Shown in pieces: positions 1 through 5,147 of a stretch of 5,152 nucleotides of DNA. Below the pieces are notes generated by a model. It ran no database searches. It was given only the letters and a program-made list of their open reading frames with translations, and was not told where the DNA came from. This stretch comes from CBFCZU01 sp965602635 (lineage in GTDB: Bacteria > Planctomycetota > Phycisphaerae > SM23-33). The position numbers and the translations under genes were made by a program. Location: positions 1-5,152 of the forward strand of contig CBFCZU010000285.1 of the NCBI GenBank assembly GCA_965602635.1, written 5' to 3'. Within the stretch, counting starts at the first letter, position 1, and every line of letters begins with the position of its first letter.

Positions 1-458
1 CCGTCCTTGGCGACGGCGTCGATGGTGGCCTTGCCTACGGCGGGGTTGGGGCAGTCAATGACCTTGGGGTTGACCGATGTCTGGACCGCTTCGAGGATGT
101 CCCGCCCGGCCAGGTCGATGGCGGTGGCGGTCTTGAACGTCAGGTCGATGTTCGCCCGGTTGGCGGCGATCAGCGCGGTGATCACGTTGGGGACCCGCCC
201 GCCGGAGAGGTAGTGGCTTTCCATGTCCCGCGTGGTCACGGCCAGGCCCGCCTGCACGGCGCGTATCTTGCTCAGCACGATCACCCGCGGATCGACCTTG
301 CGAAGCTTCATGCCGATCAGCTCGCCAAAGCCCACCTTCGCCCGGGCGAACAGCGCCTGGATGTACAGCGCGAAGAACTGCGCCACGATCAGCAGCAGCA
401 CCAGAACGATCAGCGCCGGTATCGCCACCACTACCCAAACCCAGGTCTCTGCCAACAT
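1..458 (-). CDS. floA: FloA-type flotillin-like protein (N-terminal 152 codons; 3' end outside window)
   Basis: This is a bacterial flotillin-like scaffold protein that organises membrane microdomains. The reading frame is open from ATG at 458 to the window edge, so roughly the second half is missing (B. subtilis FloA is about 330 residues). Residues about 5-32 form one hydrophobic membrane segment (WVWVVVAIPALIVLVLLLIV). The SPFH-type region follows, with family-typical blocks: GMKLRKV (49-55), ESHYLSGGRV (80-89), ALIAANRANIDLTF (95-108), IDLAGRDILEAVQTSVNPKV (114-133). By eye these align closely with B. subtilis FloA ([30 protein letters not shown]). After this the sequence continues into DCPNPAVGKATIDAVAKD, which appears a little longer than the B. 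subtilis loop. The start is supported by AAAGGGG 6 nt upstream. It lies downstream of two nfeD-family genes on the same strand, the usual partner arrangement. Identity is confident; only the missing C-terminus is unknown. Confidence 0.93.
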   Translation of the reverse strand, partial: MLAETWVWVVVAIPALIVLVLLLIVAQFFALYIQALFARAKVGFGELIGMKLRKVDPRVIVLSKIRAVQAGLAVTTRDMESHYLSGGRVPNVITALIAANRANIDLTFKTATAIDLAGRDILEAVQTSVNPKVIDCPNPAVGKATIDAVAKD

Positions 459-518
459 TTCAAGCCCCTTTCGCTAAGAGGATTCTCGCCGAAACGATCC
501 TGTCTATCCGATGCTTAC

Positions 519-547
519 CTTATACCCGCCCCGCCGGCCGGCCGCAA
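519..547 (-). promoter_or_regulatory. Putative sigma70-like promoter for floA
   Basis: On the minus strand, TTGCGG (547-542) is followed by a 17-nt spacer and TATAAG (524-519). The -10 matches the consensus at five of six positions; the -35 matches only in TTG. Transcription would start near 512, giving a leader of about 54 nt before the floA ATG at 458. The spacer is extremely GC-rich and includes the perfect 10-bp palindrome GCCGGCCGGC (533-542), which touches the -35 box. The site lies in the 121-nt gap between the short nfeD gene and floA, the only sizeable gap in the operon. This is pattern matching only. Read-through from the upstream nfeD genes could equally supply floA. Confidence 0.4.
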
Positions 548-579
548 GGAACACCTCCAGCCAGCCGGGTCAGGCGAGG

Positions 580-1071
580 TCACTGCTCGTCCACTTCCCT
601 CACCACCACGTTCATACCCACGGCCTTGATGATCTTCACGGTGGCGCCCTCCTTGATGAAGCCAGTCTCAGCGGTGGCGATGACCCGCTTCTCGTCAATG
701 CGGATGGCGCCGCTGGGGCGGAGGGTCGTCTCGGCCACGGCCGTCCGCCCGAGCAGGGCCTCCAGCTCGGCGGCGTCGGGCGTCCCCTCGCCGGGGTCCT
801 TGCTCTGGGCCCTCAGTTGCAGGATGCGCCCCAGGGCGGTCCGAGGCAGGTACTTGATCATCGCCCACAGGTACGCCGGGATCAGGAAGACCAGCGCCAC
901 GATGGCCACCACGCCGAGGACCGGGCTGATGGTGAAACACAGGTAGACTGCCCCGACCAGGCAGCCGACGGCCGCCACCGCCAGCAGGCCGAAAGTCGGC
1001 GTGCAGATCTCCGCCGCGAAAAGCACCAACGCCCCCACCAGCAAGACCAGTATCAGCAAGATCGTGCCCAT
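580..1071 (-). CDS. Short NfeD family protein (membrane helices plus C-terminal OB-fold)
   Basis: A 163-residue membrane protein of the short NfeD class, which lacks the protease domain. Three hydrophobic stretches are visible at about residues 3-20, 27-46 and 50-73. A charged linker (about 85-105) leads to an OB-fold domain at about 107-160. That domain carries the signature GRTAVAETTLRPSG (108-121), a fourth strand region RVIATAETGFI (129-139) and a closing VKIIKAVGMNVVVREV (145-160). LRPSG followed by an ET/TEG-FI block and a G-x-x-V-V-V ending is typical of NfeD domains. The family is thought to assist flotillin-type proteins at the membrane. The start is well supported by GGAG 5 nt upstream of the ATG. 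It sits 51 nt after the long nfeD gene and upstream of floA, probably co-transcribed. Function beyond flotillin partnership is not known from the sequence. Confidence 0.9.
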   Translation of the reverse strand: MGTILLILVLLVGALVLFAAEICTPTFGLLAVAAVGCLVGAVYLCFTISPVLGVVAIVALVFLIPAYLWAMIKYLPRTALGRILQLRAQSKDPGEGTPDAAELEALLGRTAVAETTLRPSGAIRIDEKRVIATAETGFIKEGATVKIIKAVGMNVVVREVDEQ

Positions 1072-1122
1072 CTCTTCTCCATCATTACAGGCGTCGGCGC
1101 CGCCTCGGCGGGGCCGGGCCGG

Positions 1123-2808
1123 TCATGTTTTCGCCTCGACCACCACCCGGTTGCCCTCGACGCGCAGGACGGTCACTTCGCTGCCCGCTTCCACGAACGC
1201 CCCCTCGGCGATGGCGTCGGCGAGCTCGCCACCTATGTCAACCTTCCCCACCGGCCGGCAGGTCTGGATGACGCTGCCGGTCTGCCCGGGGCGAATGTGC
1301 CGGATGGGGGCCTCTTCGCTGGTCGGGGCCGTGTCGCGCGCGTCGGGCGCCGCGAGCACCAGCCGGCCAGCCAAGGGAACCCTGTGCAGGTACCGCCCCA
1401 GGACAACACCTGCCACCATCGCCCCCACGAACGTCGCCATAAGCCACAACACTCCGGTCGTGAACATCGCCCACGCCCCCTTAGTGTCCGGCCAGGGGAA
1501 TTCCGTCGGGGCGTTCGCCACCAGCATAGCCAGCAGCGCCGCGAAGCAGCAGAGGATCCCGGCGATCCCCGCCACGCCGAAGCCGGGGATAACCAGCACC
1601 TCCACCAGCAGCAGCACCACGCCCACGAAGAACAGGGCGATCTCCCAAAACTGCGCCATGCCCGCGAGGTACTGGCTGCCGAAGACTATCGCGAAGCACA
1701 AGATCGCGACCGCCCCGGGAATTCCGAAGCCGGGGCTGTTGATCTCCACGTAGGCGCACAGAATCCCCACGAAGATCAGGAACGCCATCATCGCCTGCGA
1801 GGTCAGGAAGGCCACCACTTCTTCCGACCAGTTGTCCTCCAGGGCGACCAGCTCCCCGACGACGTTGTAGTGCTCCTTGAGGGCGGCGGTGTCCTTGAAG
1901 AAATACCTCGCCAGCCCGGCGCTGAGCGCCTCGTCCGTGGTCAGGGTCGCCAGCTTGTCCTCGCGGTGGATCCTGCGGACGTATTCCCAGGCCGTGTCGT
2001 TCGTGCCGAACAGGCCCGCCGTATCGTCCCCGGGCGCCCCGGGCAGTTTCCCGCGCCACTTCTCCGCCTCGACCACGTTCAGCTCGCGCGTCTTGGCGTT
2101 GCGGATCAGCCATAGCTCCATGTCCAGCGTCACCATGGCCTCGCACAGGGCCTGGTTGTGGCCCCGCTCCTGCGCCAGCAGCCGGACCTCCGCCAGGACA
2201 TAGGACTCTATCTTCGCCCGCAGCGCCTTGGGCAGGGGGACGGGCTGGCCCTGCGCGCCGATCAGGATGGGCATGGCGTCGCCAATGACCGCCCTCGGCG
2301 CCATGGCGATCTCGTGACAGGCCAGGGAGATTATGGCCCCGGCGCTGTAAGCATCGCGATTGACGTACGCCACCGTGGTCACGCCCGGCAGCTCGTCGAG
2401 TATCTGCTCCGTGATCGCCTCCATGGCATCGGTTCGCCCGCCGGGGGTGTCCATGTCGAAGACGACCAGTTTTGCCCCAGCCGTCTTGCAGCGAATGACC
2501 TTTCGCCGGACGGACTTGAATGTGGTGTTGGTGATCGGCCCGTGGATGGGGATGACGAACGCCTTGGTGACCTCGGCGGGCAGGGCCGGGCGATCGACAT
2601 CCGGCAGGCGGAACCAGCCGTCGGGCGTCTCGAAGCGGTCGCCCATGACGCGGTACCCCGTCGGCTGCGTGGCCGCCGGACGGGTTGCGGGCTTACCCGC
2701 GCCGCCCCAGGCTGCCGCCGCGCAGAGACACAGCAGCGCCACCGCAGTCAGCGGCAGCCGCGGCGCGCTGCTCCTCGAACCACACTCCAGTGACGAAGAC
2801 ATGCTCAT
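1123..2808 (-). CDS. Long NfeD family protein: ClpP-class membrane serine protease with NfeD domain
   Basis: A 561-residue predicted membrane-bound serine protease of the long NfeD (YqeZ-like) class. A signal peptide or anchor is seen at about residues 12-37 (RLPLTAVALLCLCAAAAWG after an Arg). A ClpP/SppA-like protease domain covers about 80-305, with FDMDTPGGRTDAM (117-129) and AYSAGAIISLACHEIAMAP (153-171). Ser155 is the likely nucleophile by comparison with archaeal PH1510. Four to five membrane helices lie at about 337-356, 362-382, 388-409, 412-432 and 447-471. The C-terminal OB-fold (about 504-561) has RPGQTGSVIQTCRPVGKVDI and ends GNRVVVEAKT. It is clearly longer than the B. subtilis homologue (around 440 residues). 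Part of the excess is a polar stretch at about 230-290 inside the protease region. Start choice: ATGs at 2835/2832 would overlap a -10 box and lack a ribosome-binding site, whereas 2808 has GGGAG 4 nt upstream. ATG 2802 is also possible. It is the first gene of the nfeD-nfeD-floA cluster. Confidence 0.9.
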   Translation of the reverse strand: MSMSSSLECGSRSSAPRLPLTAVALLCLCAAAAWGGAGKPATRPAATQPTGYRVMGDRFETPDGWFRLPDVDRPALPAEVTKAFVIPIHGPITNTTFKSVRRKVIRCKTAGAKLVVFDMDTPGGRTDAMEAITEQILDELPGVTTVAYVNRDAYSAGAIISLACHEIAMAPRAVIGDAMPILIGAQGQPVPLPKALRAKIESYVLAEVRLLAQERGHNQALCEAMVTLDMELWLIRNAKTRELNVVEAEKWRGKLPGAPGDDTAGLFGTNDTAWEYVRRIHREDKLATLTTDEALSAGLARYFFKDTAALKEHYNVVGELVALEDNWSEEVVAFLTSQAMMAFLIFVGILCAYVEINSPGFGIPGAVAILCFAIVFGSQYLAGMAQFWEIALFFVGVVLLLVEVLVIPGFGVAGIAGILCCFAALLAMLVANAPTEFPWPDTKGAWAMFTTGVLWLMATFVGAMVAGVVLGRYLHRVPLAGRLVLAAPDARDTAPTSEEAPIRHIRPGQTGSVIQTCRPVGKVDIGGELADAIAEGAFVEAGSEVTVLRVEGNRVVVEAKT

Positions 2809-2810
2809 GG

Positions 2811-2817
2811 CTCTCCC
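2811..2817 (-). promoter_or_regulatory. Ribosome-binding site deciding the long nfeD start
   Basis: On the minus strand GGGAGAG is followed by CC and the ATG at 2808. The GGGAG core is 4 nt from that ATG and 10 nt from the in-frame ATG at 2802, so it could serve either. No purine-rich site precedes the longer-frame ATGs at 2835 and 2832. This is the main reason for annotating the shorter protein. Confidence 0.6.
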
Positions 2818-2833
2818 GTCATGCGACGCCATC

Positions 2834-2863
2834 ATTCTACGGCGCAGCCGGTCCGGCAGGCAA
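2834..2863 (-). promoter_or_regulatory. Putative sigma70-like promoter for the nfeD-nfeD-floA cluster
   Basis: On the minus strand TTGCCT (2863-2858) is separated by 18 nt from TAGAAT (2839-2834). The -10 matches consensus at five of six positions and the -35 at four. The predicted transcription start near 2827 falls about 20 nt upstream of the ATG at 2808. That is consistent with the ribosome-binding site and incompatible with translation from 2835. It lies back to back with a plus-strand promoter whose -35 begins at 2881. Confidence 0.5.
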
Positions 2864-2870
2864 CTGCCTG
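2857..2870. repeat. 14-bp inverted repeat, candidate operator
   Basis: CAGGCA-AC-TGCCTG is an inverted repeat with perfect 6-bp arms and a 2-nt centre. It covers the -35 box of the minus-strand nfeD promoter and ends 10 nt before the -35 box of the plus-strand hydrolase promoter. A protein bound here could block nfeD transcription and affect both directions. No regulator gene is in the window, so the role is inferred from position only. Confidence 0.4.
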
Positions 2871-2880
2871 TTCCCGGCCC

Positions 2881-2909
2881 TTGCCCGGCGATTGCGGGCG
2901 ACCTATGAT
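2881..2909 (+). promoter_or_regulatory. Putative sigma70-like promoter for the GH20-like gene
   Basis: TTGCCC (2881-2886), a 17-nt spacer and TATGAT (2904-2909) form a good sigma70-like promoter: four of six at -35 and five of six at -10. Transcription would start near 2916, leaving a leader of about 36 nt before the ATG at 2952. This supports 2952 over the upstream in-frame start at 2685, which lies inside the oppositely oriented nfeD gene. Confidence 0.5.
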
Positions 2910-2951
2910 CTTCGCCCGAGCCATCAGGCCCCTTTGGAAGGAAGCCGTGCC

Positions 2952-4775
2952 ATGACAGCCCGCGACCTGTTGATACCCGTTAAGCATCGGCGGCCCCTGG
3001 CCGGCAAGTTCACCTTCTCCGCCCCGGCCGTGCTGCACGCCACCGAGGCCGCCGACCGTCCGGCGCTGCGACTGCTCGCCCGGACGCTCGCGGGCCTGGG
3101 CGTCCGCGCCCGCCTCGGCGGCCCGGACGGCACCGCCGTCCGCATCGACCGCGACCGCACCATCGCCGGCCATGAGGCCTACCGACTGACCGTCCGCCCG
3201 GCGGGAATCCAGATTCGCGCCTCGGCCGCGGCCGGGGCATTCTACGCCATCCAGACACTCCGCGAGCTGCTCGCCGCCCGCGGCAAGTCGCTGGCGGCAG
3301 TGCGGATCGACGACACGCCCGACCTGGCCCGACGCGGCGTGTACCTCGACTGCTCCCGCGGCAAGGTGCCCAAGGTCAAGACGCTCAAGCAGCTCATCGA
3401 CCGCCTCGCCGCCTGGAAGATCAACGAGCTCCAACTCTACATCGAGAACACCTTCCGCTACAAGACTCACCCCGCCATCGGGGTCGGCTACAGCCCCTTC
3501 ACGGCCGAGGACATCCTCGCGGTCCAGGCCCACTGCAAGGCCAACCACGTCCGCCTGGTTGGCTCGCTGGCCAGCTTCGGGCACATGGAGAAGATCCTGT
3601 CACTGCCGGCCTACCGCCACCTGGCCGAGTCGCTCGACTTCCGCAACGACTCCAGGGGCGACCTGTGCCCGACGGACCCGGCGAGCATCGCCTTCCTGGC
3701 CGACCTGTACGGCGAGTTCCTGCCCCTGCTCGAGGCCGACGACTTCAACGCCTGCTGCGACGAGACCCGCCAGATCGGCCAGGGCCGCAGCCGCAAGCGG
3801 GCGGAGACGATCGGCCTCGGACGGCTGTACCTCGAATTCGTCCTCAAGATCCACAAGCTCTGCCTCAAGCACGGCAAGCGGCTGAACATCTGGGGCGACA
3901 TCATCCTCGCCCATCCCGAGCTCATCCCGGACATCCCCAAGGATATCGTGATGCTCAACTGGGACTACAATCCCAACGGCTCGCGGATCGACCGGACGGG
4001 CGAGTTCGCCGAGGCGTCCCTGCCGCTGGTGTGCTGCCCGGGGACCAACGCCTGGCAGTCGCACGGGACGCGGATGGCCCAGGCCAACGCCAACGTCGCC
4101 AAGTTCGCCCGCATCGCCCGCCGCTGCGGGGCCGAGGGGCTGCTCAACACCGACTGGGGCGACGGCGGGCACCGCAACACGCTCGGCGTGAGCCTCCACA
4201 GCTTCGCCCATGGGGCCGCCCACGCCTGGGGCGGGGCCAGGGTCGATGAGAAGACCTTCACCCGGCGGTTCTGCCTGCACGCCTTCGGCGAGACCACCGG
4301 GCGGCTCGCCGCGGCGATCAAGACCCTCGGCGCGATGCCGGGCTCGGGGCTCTACCACACGATCATCGAGCCGTTCGACCGGGCCGAGCCGTGGGCGCGG
4401 TACATGCTCGGCTGGCCGGCGATCGACAGCCCGAGCCTCAAGACGCCCGCCGTCCGCCGCCGCCTCGAGGCGATGCGGAAGCTGCGGATCCCGCGCGCCC
4501 GCGGGCGGGACGAGTTCGAGGCCGTCGCCCTGGCCGAGTTCGACCTCGCCCGGCGGATGGACCTGCTGGGCTGCCAGCGGGCGCTGGCCGGGCGCGACTA
4601 CCGGGCCGGCAAGCGCGTCGGCCGGCGGACCTTGCGGGCCATCAGCTCAGGGCTCCGGGCCATGGCCGACGACTTCGCCGCCCTGTGGCGTGCCCGCAGC
4701 AAGCCCTCCCGGCTGCGTGACAACCTCGCCGCCTTCCGCCGCGCCGCGACCGAGGCCGAGAAGCTCGCCCGCTGA
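2952..4775 (+). CDS. GH20-like glycoside hydrolase, predicted cytoplasmic beta-N-acetylhexosaminidase
   Basis: A 607-residue enzyme that probably removes terminal N-acetylhexosamine residues from glycans or glycoconjugates. Residues about 1-120 resemble the GH20 N-terminal alpha/beta domain (AYRLTVRPAGIQIRAS, then GAFYAIQTLREL). The (beta/alpha)8 catalytic domain starts at RRGVYLDCSR (127-136), followed by LIDRLAAWKINELQLYIE. FGHMEK has His211 in the place of the family PGH histidine. Asp270-Glu271 (FNACCDET) is the expected catalytic pair, Glu as acid/base and Asp assisting the substrate acetamido group. Aromatic and acidic blocks NIWGD (W314), NWDYNP (W337) and DWGDGG (W402) are plausible sugar-binding positions. 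The Arg-rich C-terminal part (about 430-607) looks helical and is unassigned. No signal peptide is visible, so cytoplasmic action on imported sugars or on recycled products is inferred. AAGGA lies 9 nt before the ATG. It is transcribed divergently from nfeD. The substrate is unknown, and related activities such as glucosaminidase remain possible. Confidence 0.78.
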   Translation: MTARDLLIPVKHRRPLAGKFTFSAPAVLHATEAADRPALRLLARTLAGLGVRARLGGPDGTAVRIDRDRTIAGHEAYRLTVRPAGIQIRASAAAGAFYAIQTLRELLAARGKSLAAVRIDDTPDLARRGVYLDCSRGKVPKVKTLKQLIDRLAAWKINELQLYIENTFRYKTHPAIGVGYSPFTAEDILAVQAHCKANHVRLVGSLASFGHMEKILSLPAYRHLAESLDFRNDSRGDLCPTDPASIAFLADLYGEFLPLLEADDFNACCDETRQIGQGRSRKRAETIGLGRLYLEFVLKIHKLCLKHGKRLNIWGDIILAHPELIPDIPKDIVMLNWDYNPNGSRIDRTGEFAEASLPLVCCPGTNAWQSHGTRMAQANANVAKFARIARRCGAEGLLNTDWGDGGHRNTLGVSLHSFAHGAAHAWGGARVDEKTFTRRFCLHAFGETTGRLAAAIKTLGAMPGSGLYHTIIEPFDRAEPWARYMLGWPAIDSPSLKTPAVRRRLEAMRKLRIPRARGRDEFEAVALAEFDLARRMDLLGCQRALAGRDYRAGKRVGRRTLRAISSGLRAMADDFAALWRARSKPSRLRDNLAAFRRAATEAEKLAR

Positions 4776-4796
4776 GCCGCCCGGAACGACCCGGAA

Positions 4797-4812
4797 TCCC
4801 GATGGATCGGGA
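4797..4812 (+). terminator. Short hairpin after the GH20-like gene, possible transcript end
   Basis: TCCCGAT-GG-ATCGGGA is a perfect inverted repeat starting 21 nt after the stop codon at 4775. In RNA it would form at least a 6-bp stem with a TGGA loop. There is no following U-run, so it is not a classic intrinsic terminator. It may instead stabilise the mRNA 3' end or be a chance product of the surrounding repeat. The position is the main argument for it. Confidence 0.35.
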
Positions 4813-4837
4813 CGGAATGGGGCGGAACAGAACGGAA

Positions 4838-4884
4838 CGAAACGGAAAGTTTCGGAAAGTTTTGGAACGAAACGGAACGTTTCG
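4838..4884. repeat. Twin hairpins with identical CGAAAC / GTTTCG arms, 30 bp apart
   Basis: CGAAAC-GGAAA-GTTTCG (4838-4854) and CGAAAC-GGAAC-GTTTCG (4868-4884) match at 16 of 17 positions. The second can pair one base pair further (CGAAACG-GAA-CGTTTCG). They start exactly 30 bp apart, which is six units of the local 5-bp period. They may be by-products of that period, paired protein-binding sites, or a two-hairpin RNA element. No U-tract supports termination. Confidence 0.6.
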
Positions 4885-4981
4885 CGACCGCCCTGAAATC
4901 CGTAAGTCCTTGTGGCACAATGCATTTCCTGTTTTGCGCCGCGAGCAACCCCAACGGAGAGGGGAAATGGGCTCCTAGGGT

Positions 4982-5058
4982 GCCCGCCGCACTCAGCACT
5001 CCGCACTTCGCACTCGGCTCCCCGCACTCTGCACTCCGCACTCGCTGCTCCGCCCTCG
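4982..5058. repeat. Heptanucleotide tandem array, consensus GCACTCN
   Basis: Eight units in perfect 7-nt register run from 4989 to 5044: GCACTCA, GCACTCC, GCACTTC, GCACTCG, GCTCCCC, GCACTCT, GCACTCC, GCACTCG. Only the fifth departs strongly. Weaker units extend it upstream (GCCCGCC, 4982) and downstream (CTGCTCC, GCCCTCG, to 5058), about eleven units in all. The seventh base varies freely while GCACTC is kept. It is not CRISPR: the unit is far too short and there are no spacers. Its role is unknown. Short heptamer repeats are known in some other bacteria, such as cyanobacteria, where they are dispersed between genes. Confidence 0.85.
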
Positions 5059-5133
5059 CCTATTCGGTTGTCAGGCGCTTCGGAGGCGCACACCTATAGC
5101 GCGCCCCCTCCACCCTTACCGTGCGCGGAAGCC

Positions 5134-5147
5134 TTTGCGCGCGCAAA
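5134..5147. repeat. Perfect 14-bp palindrome TTTGCGCGCGCAAA
   Basis: TTTGCGC followed directly by GCGCAAA, with no spacer, forms a perfect palindrome five bases before the window end. A symmetric site like this could bind a dimeric regulator in front of a gene beyond 5152. The alternating CG core could also arise easily in a GC-rich genome. What lies downstream is not visible. Confidence 0.35.

Larger units (their letters stand above)
4782..4885. repeat. Degenerate 5-bp-period tract (CGGAA / CGAAA / CGTTT)
   Basis: From 4813 to about 4885 the plus strand reads in an unbroken 5-nt register built mainly from CGGAA, with CGAAA, AGTTT and CGTTT variants. CGGAA units begin at 4813, 4823, 4833, 4843, 4853 and 4873, with TGGAA at 4863, so the CGGAA-type unit recurs every 10 nt. 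Two more CGGAA units lie upstream at 4782 and 4792, offset by one base from the later register. A 5-nt period is not compatible with protein-coding selection. The tract begins 7 nt after the hydrolase stop codon. Confidence 0.7.

Noticed and set aside
511..2115. Long plus-strand open frame of 534 codons
   Set aside because: It lies antisense to both nfeD genes, which have clear domains and ribosome-binding sites. Its translation is His/Arg/Gln/Asp-rich low-complexity sequence without recognisable domains, as expected of a shadow frame in GC-rich DNA.
2809..2835. Nine-residue longer start for the long NfeD protein (ATG 2835 or 2832)
   Set aside because: No ribosome-binding site, and the predicted -10 box overlaps the ATG. 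The ATG at 2808 has GGGAG and places a normal signal peptide near the N-terminus.
2685..2951. N-terminal extension of the GH20-like gene to an upstream ATG
   Set aside because: It would overlap the nfeD gene and its promoter. The extension has no family-like sequence, and a promoter plus AAGGA site sit correctly for ATG 2952.
2832..3584. Minus-strand open frame of 250 codons overlapping the GH20-like gene
   Set aside because: Antisense shadow of a conserved enzyme, with a composition of Gly/Ala/Asp/Glu/Val repeats and no recognisable domain.
4969..4985. Hairpin GGGC-T-CC-TAG-GG-T-GCCC as a terminator
   Set aside because: It has a T-T mismatch, a 3-nt loop and no U-run, and no gene ends nearby on either strand.
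4982..5058. Possible CRISPR array
   Set aside because: Seven-base units in direct contact with no spacers, and no cas genes in the window.
4598..5093. Minus-strand open frames of about 147-148 codons across the hydrolase 3' end and intergene
   Set aside because: The translations repeat the 5-bp and 7-bp units (FRS/VPF and SAECG patterns), overlap the real gene antisense, and lack domains and a convincing ribosome-binding site.
5068..5100. Promoter TTGTCA...TATAGC facing the window end
   Set aside because: The spacer is 21 nt, too long for a sigma70 promoter, and the downstream gene is not visible.
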